A DNA stretch of 64,000 bases from Margaritifera margaritifera (GCA_029931535.1 JAQPZY010001129.1:1279175-1343174); one strand, 5' to 3'; shown: positions 12,132-23,949, numbered from the stretch's first letter. Numbers and translations are program-made. The notes: a model not told the origin generated them from the letters alone.

Positions 12132-12297
12132 GGCCCTACTTGTGAGACTCTTGACAGCTCAGTTTCATTGAACAAAACTTGTGCCAGCAAGCCCTGTAAT
12201 GGAGAAATGTGTCTGGACAAGGAAAATGGACACATCCAATGTATTTGCTCACCAGGACTGACTGGCACTTATTGTGAGAAAATAGACCCCTGTCATG
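12132..12297 (+). CDS. EGF-repeat protein gene, exon B (end of EGF 1, EGF 2, start of EGF 3)
   Basis: The acceptor is TTCCACAG before 12132 and the donor is GTAAGA at 12298. The exon begins in phase 0 with GPTCE, which supplies the sixth cysteine of EGF 1. A complete EGF 2 follows: CASKPC, NGEMC, CICSPGLTGTYC. It ends with KIDPCH, the first cysteine of EGF 3, leaving one base over. CASKPC again fits the O-glucosylation consensus. The cysteine 2-3 loop of EGF 2 is one residue shorter than in EGFs 1, 3 and 4. The exon is 166 bp with no internal stop. Confidence 0.9.
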
Positions 12298-13784
12298 GTA
12301 AGATTTCGACCATTTTAGATGAGATTGCAGGTATTTGTGTCAATGATTAGATAAATTTTCAATACTGTGGTACATTTGTTTTGTTTTTATGCTTTAGTAG
12401 GTCATCAAGCACTACATGGTTCTCTTTTTCAATAGAAAATTTTGAAATAAATGACTTTTTTAGAAGCTAGATCGTGTTTTTTTTTTTCTTTCATAGGATT
12501 GATCTACATGCAAGAAATGATTATTGATACATAAGTTAGGTAATTGATGGTTTAGGAATATATTTTTCTACCATTAAAATGATTCCCAGGTCATATTATC
12601 TGTCAGATGGAAAAGACAATAACAGACAGCATTACGATATACGTCAAAACAGTAAAAACTAATAACTGCATTATTTTGACTGATGAGAGGTGGAGATTCC
12701 ATTCAGTTCTGACCTGGCATTATTATGCTGTAAAGTTCCATTCCATTGTCTCTTTCATAAATTAAGTGTTATATTCACAGTGGCAACTTAATGTAACATT
12801 TGAAAAATTGTTTAATGCACATAAATAATCATTAAAGTAAAGTGTACTAGCTGGATCCATTGTGGACAAATTTGAGCAAAACACTATATTGTTGAAAAAT
12901 GTCTCCAGTTATTTCATTGAGTACTTAAGATGGCAAGTACTAGTAACTGTCCTTGTCTGTATTGCCATTTGATAACAGGACATTGAAATGACATATCAGT
13001 GTAATAATAGTTTATTGTTAAAAATATCTGATTCCAAGCTCTGGCTGTGTCATATAAAAGAATCATGTAATGCAGTGTAGTATGGTGTAGTACATTTTGC
13101 AGGCCCCAAAACACAATTTATATTCACTCCTCTGATAGTCTTTTATGTTTGCAGCAAGGGCATCTTAATTTGGTCATATCCATCCATATATCTGTCTGTC
13201 CTTCCATATATACATCTCTCTCTCCATCCATCCCAAGAAGCTTGGTGATGCTGCCAAGCTGTGCGGTTGCGCTAATCACCCAGAATTTACCATCTGTCAC
13301 ACGATTTTAAATTAGCTATGCATAAGAACTTGTGCAATGAAACCCAAACTAACACAAATAAAAATATATGATACTCAGATAATCTAAATGAAGTCTGGCC
13401 ATGTTTTGCTCCATGTAAGATTGTCTGCTTTAATCTTTGTCACCAGTGTGTTTTTATGAGTGTCTGACAGTCTTTTCCATGCATCTTTCAAACTGCCCAA
13501 CTGTTCATGACTGGAAGTCCACTCAGGTGTGCTCAATACAATTTGTAATTTGATAATGGATTACTTTAAAGTTTCCTGTGCTGGGATATCTGACTTAGAT
13601 CAGGATACTGAAAGTGTCATTGATAACTTGGAGACTGTTAATACTTCGGATACATCTCCTGGGACATCTGGTCCAATGAAAACAATTGAAGTTTCTCATG
13701 AAATTGTTGATTCTGATTTAGAGTCAGCTATGACTCAGACTGCATGGGATAAACACAGTAACATTAGTTCTACATCACATACCT
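12298..13784. other. Intron of EGF gene
   Basis: No EGF-like exon. An 85-codon plus-strand open frame (13529-13786) is rich in Asp, Glu, Ser and Thr. It has no recognisable domain, and inserting it would disrupt EGF 3, so I do not call it part of this gene. A CCATCCATCCCAAGAAGCTT stretch near 13214 recurs around 21280 and 21590. Confidence 0.45.
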
Positions 13785-14062
13785 GAACCAAACTTTGTGG
13801 ATGGCTTGCATTTGGGATAAGGAAGAAGACTTCATTTTGGGGTTAACAGGTCAAAGGCCAAAGTCATTTAACTGAAAGATGAAATATGGTTTGTGCACAG
13901 TAACATTAGATTTACATTACAGACCTGAACACAATTTTGTGGATGCCTTACACTGGGGGGTAAGGAAGAAGCCTATTAATTTTGGGGTAAAAAGATCAAA
14001 GGTCAAGTTCACTGTGACTGAAAGAAGAAAAGTGGTTTCTACACAATACATTTCAGTTATCT
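13785..14062 (+). repeat. Tandem repeat, ~140-bp family, locus 2
   Basis: Two units of the family also seen at 6628 and 23375: CAAACTTTGTGGATGGCTTG (near 13790) and ACAATTTTGTGGATGCCTTA (near 13930). Each is followed by the AAAGGTCAAG block and the GTGGTTTCTACACAATA block. Confidence 0.85.
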
Positions 14063-15114
14063 AAATAGAGAAGTATTAAACACAGGGCAGGTGTATAATA
14101 TGCCATTCACAATATGTTTGTTATCTATATAATGAAACCAGTAATTGATATTAATTCTGGATCTGTTTAGTCATCCATATGAGAAATGCTTTATTATCTG
14201 TAATTTAAGTAAGTTTATTCTTAGGTAAAAACTTTTAATAGAAATAAAATCCTCTGGTCAAGAAATTAAAGTACAGAAAATAATTATGATTTTTATGGAT
14301 TTGAGGTCTCTGAAAACCATATGGTACAAAAAAAATTAAAGTCAGTCAGTACAGTAAGTATATTAGCAGCTGGCATCAGTGACAAATTCTGCAAATAACT
14401 TACAATTTCAAAATTTAACCAGCCCCAAAGTTAGCCTACCTTAAAAAAAAGCTGTCCAATTGCTACATTTTCCTCTTGAAAAAAGTCAGCTTTAAAACTA
14501 CATGCCTTACATATTTAATTCATATCTTGTGTCTGGAATTATGTGTATATATAGAAACTTGTTGTCTTCATCGAAGAGACATAAATATTCCTAATTATGT
14601 ATGAATTGTGCGTATATATTGAAACTTTTTGTATTCATCGAAGAGACATAAATATTCATAATTATGTATGAAACTGTATACTTAAAATTGCATAGATAAA
14701 ACAAACATATTATTCATCAGAGCTTAATTGATAAGTTTTTAACTTTAAAAATTCTTTAAAGTTTTTGTGATAATGATCATTAATTTTTTATATACTAGAA
14801 ATTATATCCTCATTAAACATCTGCAAATATTTTGACTCGAAAAAAATTGCCTACTCCAGAAGAAAGCTTTCCTAAAAAATAACCTGAAGAAGAATTACTG
14901 ATGATTAATTTAAGCTGCAGTTTAGTTTCAGACATTTAGTGTCTCAGAAGAGAAACATATTCTGACAGTCATTGTTTGATTCTTCACAAGTTTGGTTTTA
15001 GAAACTCAAAAATATCACTATACATGTAATTGTGTTACGCTTCTCTTTTGCACTGGGATTATCATTATGGGCAATATGGTTGCACTGAGAGTCTGCTTTT
15101 ATGTCTTGGTATAG
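14063..15114. other. Intron of EGF gene
   Basis: AT-rich with no gene seen. A 67-bp tandem duplication around 14540-14675 contains TCATCGAAGAGACATAAATA twice (near 14568 and 14635). The segment ends in the acceptor GGTATAG of the next exon. Confidence 0.6.
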
Positions 15115-15312
15115 GGCAGCCTTGTTATAATGATGGAAAGTGTCAGACCTCGCTTGATGGTGACTCGTACACTTGTGCCTGTAGACCAGGATTCAAGGGA
15201 AAGAACTGTGAGACAGCTTATCATGTATGTGTTTCCTCACCTTGCAAAAATGGTGGAACATGTTTATTTAGACCAGAATCAATCCTAACCTACACCTGCA
15301 CATGCTTGTCAG
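15115..15312 (+). CDS. EGF-repeat protein gene, exon C (EGF 3 and most of EGF 4)
   Basis: The acceptor GGTATAG ends at 15114 and the donor GTAAGG starts at 15313. The first two bases complete the Gly codon split with exon B. The exon then gives QPCYNDGKC and CACRPGFKGKNCE, finishing EGF 3. Next come CVSSPC, KNGGTC and CTCLSG of EGF 4. CVSSPC fits the O-glucosylation consensus and CKNGGTC the O-fucosylation consensus C-x4-(S/T)-C, both typical of Notch-pathway-type EGF modules. Length is 198 bp, phase 1 on both sides. An in-frame extension upstream of 15115 exists in the raw sequence but is intron. Confidence 0.92.
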
Positions 15313-16209
15313 GTAAGGAAACAACATATGTCTTTAAACCTGGCTAGAAGGCTTTAAACTTTTCTTATTGATTTATGAACAAGTTTTTATTATTAGCAGC
15401 TAGCTAATAAAAAATGTGAGAATAATACAAATAATTTTATTTTAGTTGTTTGAGTTTCAAATATGGAACTAATTTATGGCAGCGCCATTCATCAATTCTG
15501 GTTTTCATTGAGTATGCGAGTATACTTTGATCACAAAGAATGCCCTTTTTTTTCTGCAACATCCCCATTACATGCACAAAAACTGCTCCTATTATAAAAG
15601 TGACTTTCTTGCTCATCCTTCTATAAAAATTCTAAGCTAGAGTTCTGTTGCTGTTTCACAAACATAAACTTTACTGGTGTTTGACTATGTAATTAAAGGG
15701 TCTTTTAATATGAAATAGAAATATGTACAATTAATTCACGGTTTTTCATGGGCAACTAGTTTTCATGGAGTATATGGTTGCTACAGACCACAGATTTAAA
15801 GACACAGTGAACAATGAATCCTTTTGTGGAAAGAGTTGGACTCTTTCTCAGTCCATGTCGAAACAGTAGGACTTTTTCCCAGTGCATGTGGAAACAGTAG
15901 GACTCTTTCTCAGAGAAACCCCCATTTTTTTTACCATCTTTAATTAGATGAAGTATTCTTGGCAGAAGAATGACGTAAATATAATTGGGGATGATGATAA
16001 TTATGATCACATGATGTTTCAATTGGAACACTAAGCCAGATAAAATAGTTGATAATGTCACATGTATGAGTGTTTATTATTTTTCATTAGGATCTGCAAC
16101 TTTTACAAACATTAACTTAATTATTGATACAAATATAACACGGTTAATAATTAAATAACCTTATGCTTGCGTGCCTTATCCTTATTTCTCTTCATCTCTG
16201 TCCTTCCAG
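15313..16209. other. Intron of EGF gene
   Basis: No coding exon seen. A three-copy imperfect repeat of about 33 bp (GAAACAGTAGGACTCTTTCT) lies at 15826-15923. The stretch ends in the acceptor TCCTTCCAG. Confidence 0.55.
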
Positions 16210-16250
16210 GCTACACAGGGCCAGATTGCAGCATGGTGACACAAAGGTAA
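16210..16250 (+). CDS. EGF-repeat protein gene, exon D (end of EGF 4, then stop or donor)
   Basis: After acceptor TTCCAG the exon reads GYTGPDCSMVTQR, providing the sixth cysteine of EGF 4 in frame. Two readings fit. The TAA at 16248-16250 may end the protein directly after EGF 4. Alternatively AAAG/GTAACA at 16246/16247 is a donor that removes the stop, making a 37-bp internal exon leaving phase 2. I cannot choose from sequence alone. A protein ending seven residues after an EGF with no membrane anchor would be secreted. I found no further EGF exon on this strand downstream. Confidence 0.7.
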
Positions 16251-17040
16251 CACCAACATGAATTTGGACCTCAATATGGAAGATAACACAAATAGTGCTT
16301 CCAATTCTGACTGTGTCTAAAGGGGGCATCATACTGGACATTTTTCATTTGCAAGAAAATGTCCTTTCAGATGTTGGTACTAAATGGTTGTCATAGCAAT
16401 AGAGTACAAAGATAATCAGGTTAAGTTATAAATGTTGACAACATATAAAATGGGTTGTGTTTTTTTTGTTGTTGTTATATTCAGCATATTATGAAGATGT
16501 GGGGTTTTTTTTTTTTTCTTCTTTTCTTTGTTTAATATTATCATTAATGAAAAAGGAAAGTAATAATGGAGAGAGTCAGAATGAAAAGAAAACATTATGG
16601 ACTCAGTTCTTGAGATATATGGAGTTGGGCAACTTTTGATTTAATCATATATGAATATGGGTGTTGGGAACAACAAAAAAATGCATGCTTTTCTGGTGTC
16701 TTACCATTCTATGTTAATAATACAGGCATTATTTCACTCCTTGAAATCTGCTTCCAGTATATTTTCAGTTTTGGGGGGTGGTGGATTAGGCTTAATGCCA
16801 TTTTTCAGCACATGATAGGCCATACATGGCGGCCAGTATATTTATTGGAGGAAGAGCCCATGAAAACCGCGGGAAGAACCACCGACCCATGGGAAGCTAC
16901 TGGCAAGCTTTCTCACATACCCATGTTGGTTATAATTTTGGTACTTGAATATTATAATTTGTTGACATAAAACCTTCCAATTTAAATATTCAAGAATTGG
17001 TCACTATACAACTGTTTCAATAAAATATGTTTGAAATCCA
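16251..17040. other. 3' UTR or intron of EGF gene, then intergenic
   Basis: No gene recognised. A 60-codon hydrophobic frame at 16457 is created by a poly-T run and has no supporting signals. The reversed SINE fragment at 16791-16929 lies in this stretch. Confidence 0.4.
16791..16929 (-). mobile_element. 5'-truncated SINE, reverse copy
   Basis: On the minus strand it matches the tail of the SINE at 7208-7455, from about 7305 to 7442. Shared blocks are AGAAAGCTTGCCAGTAGC, GGTGGTTCTTCC and GCCTATCATGTGCTGAAAAA. The tRNA-like head is missing, as expected for incomplete reverse transcription or decay. Confidence 0.8.
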
Positions 17041-18130
17041 GCAACCCCTGTTTAAGATATTCTGTGGAAACCAAAGTATGAAAGGATGACAATTGGTGCC
17101 ATAACTCACATAAATGATGACAAAGAATTATTAATCATGACCTCATCTGAGAGATTGTCAGTAAAAATCTGCACCTAGATTTGCTTGAAATCCAATATTA
17201 CCTGAAGAAGTTGTTTTGCAGAAGTCAGAAGTGTGGACAGACAGACTGACAACCTGATTAAAAGGGTTCCAACCAACAACTTTGAGCAGTACCATCAAAT
17301 AGACTATTAATATTATGAAACAATTACTGGTATTTTGTGTAAGTGACCCAGCACACTCATGTATAATACTGCTTGTGGAAAAGTGGTCCAGCATCCTGAT
17401 TTTTATTCTACCTATTCTACACAGCAATAAAGGGTCATAACTCCACTGAATGACAAAGAATGCTGACAATCGGACTTATCTGATGTTTTGGTAATTATAG
17501 CTGCATGCTGAATGTTTTAAATCCAGTGATCCACTGTTCAAGTAATGCAACAGAAACCAAAGTGTACAAGTATTGATAAATTGGAACTCATCTAAGTTCT
17601 AGTCAGTATTAAGCTGCACACCAGATTTGTTGAAATCATGTCCCTGGTAAAGTTATACTACAGGCACCAAAGTATAAAGGATGAGATAAGTAGGGGCCAT
17701 AACTCCAGAAATGTCTGATATAGGATTCAGACAATAAAATTAATTTAATATGTTGTCAGTATAAATCCGCACTTATTAAAGTTAAAGAATCCCAGACAGA
17801 GTTGTACAGCAGAAAACAAAATGTGAAAGAATGGACAGTCATTGGCCTTACTCTGTCAAATGATGATATAGAACCCTGACAATTAAACTATACTGAGAAC
17901 TTTTCAGTATGAAACTGCACATAAATTATGCTTAAATCCAATCATTTATGTTAAAGTTATGTTATGGAGAGCATATTGTGAAAGAAGAAACATTTAGGAA
18001 TGGCATAAATTAACCAATTTCAACATCAACTTTACTTGAAATTCAACAATCCCTGTAAAAGTTCTGCTGCAAAACCAAAGCGTGGATGGACAGATGGACA
18101 TCATGATTACTAAAGGCTTCCACCCATTTC
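17041..18130 (+). repeat. Degenerate repeat array, ~150-180-bp units
   Basis: Recurring ordered motifs: CCATAACTCC, AATGATGACA, CTGACAATT, CAGTATAAATCTGCAC, TTGAAATCCA and TTACWGAAACCAAAGTGT. They appear near 17040-17220, 17410-17560, 17570-17700, 17700-17830, 17840-17960 and 17990-18090. The same motifs recur at 28270-28800. No coding content. Confidence 0.65.
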
Positions 18131-19585
18131 ATCGAACAGGACCTAAACAGTCCATTAACCTTTTAGACTATTTTAGACTATGATCAAATCCTACTGGTAT
18201 TTTGAGTAAGTGACATAGCATTCTCATATAGACCCTTTCAGTAAGTAGGGGCTTTCAACTACCTCCCCTGAATGATGTCAAACAAGGATAACAGGAAAAA
18301 CCTACATATGCACAAAAATGATTGCTAGACTTGCAATGAAATTCTCCATTTGGAAAATTTTCAGTATATGGGAAGATCTATGTTTTTTTCTTCATATATT
18401 ACTTTATAGAGCAAGATTAAAAACTGATGTCATAAATCCAGGTTAACATCTAAACCTATCCTTACATTTTAAAAATCCATTGAATTAAAGAAACTCCATG
18501 TATTTTATCAAAGTAATGAATGTGTTAATCTTTTACCTTATCAAGATTGAGAGTCAGTGTCATAAACCAAGGTTGATTAAAAACTAGTCTTGCATTAAAA
18601 GTGAATAAATTGACATCTATCCTAATATTAAAAAACTGGAATAAATAACGAATAAAATAAAATATATGTAATTATGTTGACTTTGATTCCCATATTCGAT
18701 TAATATTGAAAATTCATGTCATAAAATACTGGTTGATAAAATATATCCTAACTATGAAAAATGGTTAAATTAGAGAATAAGACAAGCATGTAACTATGGA
18801 GACTTAAATACCAATTTTTAAAATTTTGTGAGCACTTCATTTATGCATTCCTTGTATATCAAGAGACCAATTCTTTCTATTATCTTTTCTTTCTGCAATC
18901 AAGAATTATGGATTTTTTGTGTTAGTTATTCATCTGTGATCAGTAGATTCCTCACTGACATTATGGCTGGTAAGGGAAATCACTCCTCGATATGCAAAGT
19001 ATGACTTACTGAAAGTGTCGATATGATACTATTTGTGAATAAGTGGTTCAGCATTTTCATTATTATACTACTTATACTACTCAGGCAATCAAGAACCATA
19101 ACTCTATTAAATGATGACATAAAACCCCGACAATTATTCTTATTCAGAGCCTTGGTAATCTGTAAAGACTGAGCTGCATATCAGATTTGGTTAAAATCCA
19201 ATGATCTCTGCTAAAATTATGTTCAGATAACCTGAATGTTTACTGTTAGACAGACTGACAGATATATTGGATGCATAATGTGATTATTTTAGGCCTCTGT
19301 TAAATTTTTTTGACTAGGTACATAATTAGAGTGATCCATTGATTTAACACTCTTTGGGAGAGCCATAAAAGTGTACTGTGATTTAGGTGAGACCACCTTA
19401 TACTGGGTTACATTATATAGAACAGTATAATTCAAGCAAGACAAAGGTATCCACGACTTTAACTGTGTTATATCAGGGACTGTGGTATGCTGAGGTGCTT
19501 TATAATGAGGTACTACTGTATTTTTTTATGTATCAGACCTTTAGGTGAAATTCTCAGGTTTAATGTTCTTTATGATTTCAAGTTA
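18131..19585. other. Intergenic AT-rich sequence
   Basis: No gene recognised. 18300-18830 has weak internal repetition (CATAAATCCAGGTTRA variants near 18430, 18560 and 18720), suggesting a very old tandem repeat. Confidence 0.45.
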
Positions 19586-19650
19586 GCAACATAGATCCTG
19601 ATTAGCTGGTACATTATGTGATGGCAGATCAGGGTCTATACAGATTGTAG
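19586..19650. mobile_element. Short palindromic MITE, copy 2
   Basis: Begins AACATAGATCCTGAT and ends GGCAGATCAGGGTCTATA, the same fold-back design as 10038-10102. It lies 17 bp from the left end of the mariner element. Confidence 0.6.
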
Positions 19651-19666
19651 TTGGATATGCATAATA

Positions 19667-20969
19667 CAAGGGGTATTAAAAAAAGTTCTGAATATTAGTG
19701 TGCTGTACAACAAAGTTCTTTATTAGTGAACAGTACGTCAGTGCATCCCTTCAAAGTACTCCCCATGCACCTCTACAGACATTTTCAGTCTGATTATTCA
19801 GTTATTAAATGCCATTTCATATTCACATTTTTGGTATGTTGATCATACACTGGAAAACTGCACTTTCAACAGTATGTCAACTTTGAGATCATCTGCCCCA
19901 CAGGGAATCTTTGATAACAGGATTCAGTAAAACTACACTTGGAGCTAAATTAGGGCTGTATGGAAGATGTGGCAAAGTTTTGGATGCTGTGCTACTTCAG
20001 GAAGTCTGTCATGATAGCAGATTTATGTGCCGGTGCATTGTCATGGAGTAGATGGATACCTTGGGTACCAGTGCATGGACGGGTGGTTCAGTGGTGTTCC
20101 ACAATGTTTGGCAACACTTTGGATGCATAAAAATGTCCAGTGACACTAGCAGAGTTAGGCACAGGTATCTGAATGGCCAAGCCTTTTTCATCAAAAAATA
20201 ATGCGTATAAAACTCTGACTTCATCAAACAGTTTGTGATCTCTGCTTGTCTTCTCCAATCCAAACTTTATTATTTTCTCTTGAGTTGAGTTCAGAAAAGA
20301 AAATCTGTGTTTCATCACCTGTGACAATCTCATTCAAATGCCGCTGGTCACTCTTTTCATATTTGACTAGTAGCTATTTGGTGATTTCAAACCAAGTCTG
20401 TTTTTGATCAGCCATCAACAAATGTGGGACCCATCATACATAAACCTTTCTGAGCGTCAAATGATTCTTCATTATATTAAAAACAGCCGACGAATGAATG
20501 CCCATGATAATAGAAATATCTTCCACTGTGTATCGAGCATCTTCATCCATTGCCCCCTTCATAGCAGCCACTTCCTACTCACTAATTGCAGACAGGGGTC
20601 TTCCATGGATTCATAACCATCTTTAAAATGAAGTACCCAACCCAAAATTGTAGGATCTGACAGAGAATTACATCCTTAAACTATATCTAAGTCAGCCTTG
20701 ATATCTGTTGGCAAGTACCGTAAGAGCACCCAGATTTTACAGTATGCTCTTTGCTCAGTAGCAGAATTGTTCTCCTCCAACATTTTTAAGTCACTTTCAT
20801 TTACCTTTATTACATCACATGCATATATATGTAAGACATGCTGGACATGCAGCTGCTGATCATTTTAAAGAACGTTATTTTGTGTGTCAATCAGCATTAT
20901 ATTTATTGATAGGTTCAAAGAAACAAAATAGTTATAACAAAATATTTAGAACTTTTCAAATAACCCTTG
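19667..20969 (-). mobile_element. Full-length but dead mariner transposon
   Basis: A 1303-bp element flanked by TA (19665-19666, 20970-20971), with imperfect ~28-bp terminal inverted repeats. The left starts CAAGGGGTATTAAAAAAAGT; the right, read inward, starts CAAGGGTTATTTGAAAAGTT. On the minus strand the transposase is traceable in three frames: VTGDETQIFFSEL holds the first catalytic Asp and LLHDNAPAHKSA the second. The block normally reading SPDLAPSD is SPNLAPSV here, so the third Asp of the DD34D triad is Val. Frameshifts separate the longer frames (20009-20263 and 20088-20333). Size, TA target site and motifs fit the mariner family; the copy cannot encode an active enzyme. Confidence 0.92.
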
Positions 20970-21234
20970 TATGCAGCTAATGCAGTATGTTTTTCTGTAA
21001 ATGCATTTCTTCTGGCATAGTGTTGGTCTGTTGGATTTGGACCCTAGTTTCAGTATAGTTTTTAAATATTATCTCAGATTTATGCATAATATTTACAATC
21101 TAGGTATTTTTTCAGTGCTTGGAATAGTAAAACAGAACCACTCAGCATTTAAATTTTATTCTGGAGATTCATTTTTTTCTCCAAAAAAGAAATGTGAAAG
21201 TCTTCAAGTTTGTAAACACACGCTGATTGCTGTG
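20970..21234. other. Intergenic, nothing recognised
   Basis: An 81-codon open frame at 21001 has no recognisable domain or splice context. Confidence 0.4.
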
Positions 21235-22330
21235 AAGGCATCTTAATTTAGTCCTGTCCATCCATACATCTGTACATCCATCCATCCCAGAAAAATCATT
21301 AGCACTAAAAAAGAAATACTTGATGTAGAGAAATTAAATTTCATATACATGTTTATATAAATTTTCACTTTTTTGGACATTTTTGACTCTTTGAACTTGG
21401 ACTTTTTTGGGGGTCATAGATGCTTTATAAACACAAATCTAGTTTTCAAAGAATAAGGTTGCTCAGAGAATTCAAGATTTAGGGACCATATATTGATCCT
21501 TTAGTGTCTTCTAGTTTTTTATGCTTCCACTGCTTGCAGAGGGGGTATCTTGATTTGGTCCTGTCCATCCATGCTTCTACGAGTCCATCTGTTCATCCCA
21601 AGAAGCTTATTAGCATGACTACACAAGGCTTGTTTTCATAAATATGTAGATGGCCTGATTAGATTTTCAGGCCACTAAAGCATTTTCTATTTTTTTTAAA
21701 AATAAGTTTTTGAACATCTTGGGCTTTTACTCTTTTTTTGTAAAAACCTTGTTAGCAAAGTTGTTGAAAAAAAAACTCTTGATATAAATAAGTGAAATTT
21801 GGTAAGCAAGTTTGTTTGGTTTGGTTTTTTTTTTTATGGCACAGCAACATTTGAAGGTTATGTTGCCTGAATAAGCAGAGTAAAGTGTGTTGCCCTAGGA
21901 CAAACCATGATAGCTGATTTGGCCTGATGTGGACCTGATTTGATTTTCAGGCCAATAAAGCAGTTTTTTCCCCATTTTGAAACAAATTTTTCAGTTTTAG
22001 GGTGAAACTTTGTTGGCACAGTTGCTAAAAAAAAACCACTTGACATAGACAAATGAAATTTGATATGCATGTTTTCAAGCATATGTTAATGATCTGATTA
22101 GATTTTCAGGCCACAAAAATGCAATTTTTTATATTTTTTTCATACATTTTTAAACTGACTATTTTTATTTAAAACTTGTTTCAGGATTGTGTAAAAACCA
22201 TTTGAAATAGGAAAATGAAATTTGATGGGCATGTTTGTATGCACATGTAGATGGCTTGATTATAACATCTTGTTGCTGAGGCAATTTTGCACAATTTTTT
22301 CATGCATATTTTAACTCATTCATATTTTAC
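21235..22330 (+). repeat. Degenerate repeat array, ~180-260-bp units
   Basis: Units share GCATCTTRATTTRGTCCTGT with CCATCCATC at 21239 and 21550. They also share ACTTGATRTAGASAAATKAA with TTTGATATGCATG at 21320, 21775, 22038 and 22200, and GATCTGATTAGATTTTCAGG at 21650, 21935 and 22092. No coding content. Confidence 0.65.
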
Positions 22331-23264
22331 TTTTTTTTTGGTTGCATCATGTATTGCTGTGTTTTACAAACACAAATTGAGTTTGATACAAATTTCATCA
22401 CTGAAGTTAAACAACTTCATAAATCTAACATCTGTAATTTGATAATTAAGAGTTATGGTTCTTATGAACATCTTTACCAAGAGTTTTTTCCCTTTCAGTA
22501 GATCTGCTATTCCTTTGAATCATATACATGAAGCTATATTTTCAAAAGTTCACTCGACTTTGGCAAAATTTTACGATACCATCTGAAAAAGATTCAGGTA
22601 GCTGTTAATGCAAACAACATTTTGCCTTCTAAAAATGAGAGTATGAAGTTTGCTTTATCAAAGAGCAAATTTATTGTTTTTGTCCATTATTCATTTACAA
22701 ATAGAGGTAACCTTGGTGCAAATTTTGCATTCAGCTGGCAAAAGACTAAACAGTCAGTTTAGAATTACATTTTTGAGAAACTTAGTTAAATTTTGGCCCA
22801 ACTGAATGAAAGTGCTTATGTAGTTTATTTTGTGTATAATTTATTATATACACAGTCATTTAGTTTCCTATTTATTATTACAAAAAAATCTAAATACTGT
22901 AATATACTTCCATATTTATATTTGTAGTTTTTATTTTCAATTTTATTTGGTCTTATTTATTTATATTTCTTTAGTTACAAAACAGTGCCATTGTGATCAG
23001 TTATCTATTTTAACAAACTTTTGCCTGATGAACTTCATGGAAATTTGTGAGTGATCTCTATTTTATAATAGTATTCTCAGTTGATCTGGTCAATTTTCAG
23101 TATTCAATTCAATTACTGTCTCATTTTCAGTTTTGTAGTATTATTTTTATTCACAATAATTTATTGGTATTATTGAATGGTATACAGTATTTAACTATTA
23201 TTTCATGTATTTTTATTTTTTCTTGTTAAATCAGGTTCAAGTTCTTGCCTTTTTTATACACCTA
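22331..23264. other. Intergenic AT-rich sequence
   Basis: No gene recognised; the 60-74-codon frames at 22830-23229 are low-complexity hydrophobic reads of T-rich DNA. Confidence 0.45.
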
Positions 23265-23880
23265 CCATAAGGTGGAGCATATTATGTTATGATTTTGTCC
23301 ATCTATCTGTCTCTCCATCCATCAGTCTTTTACCAATTCATTTTCACACATTAACTTGAGTTCTCCACCATCTGCAGTTACCAAATATTGTGGATGGCTT
23401 GCACTTGGGGTAAGGAAGAATCTTCTTGATTTTGGAATCAAATGTGCAAAGGTCAAGGTCACTGACTGAAAGAAGAACAGTGGTTTCTGCATAATATAAC
23501 ATTGGTTCTACATCACTGACCTGACCAAACTTTGTGGATTGCTTGCAGATGGAGTAAGGAAGAAGCCTATTAATTTTAGTATGAAAGGTCAAGGTCACTG
23601 TGACTGAAGAAAGAAAAATGTTTTTTGAACATTAACTTTAGTTCAAGACAACGCTCCTTGACTAAAGTTTGTGGATTGCATGCACCTAAGGTATGGAACA
23701 GGCTTGTTGATTTTGGGGTCAAAATGTAAATGGTCAGGGTCAATATGGCTCCTAGATAAATGGGTTTTGCATAATAACTTTTGTTCTAGGGTAACTTCCA
23801 TGACCAAACTTTGTGGATGGCTTGCACTTAATAAAGAAACCTATAAATACTGACGTCTAAAGGTCAGAGGTTATGGTCAT
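23265..23880 (+). repeat. Tandem repeat, ~140-bp family, locus 3
   Basis: Four units start near 23379, 23520, 23657 and 23801 with RACCAAACTTTGTGGATKGC. GGTAAGGAAGA and AAAGGTCAAGGTCAC blocks follow. It is preceded by a CCATCTATCTGTCTCTCCAT stretch. Same family and strand as 6628-7135 and 13785-14062. Confidence 0.85.
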
Positions 23881-23949
23881 AGTACTGTTAATTTATCTGA
23901 TTTCGGTTGTATCAATTTTTCATGGTTTTCTTTTTAATTATATTTTTGT

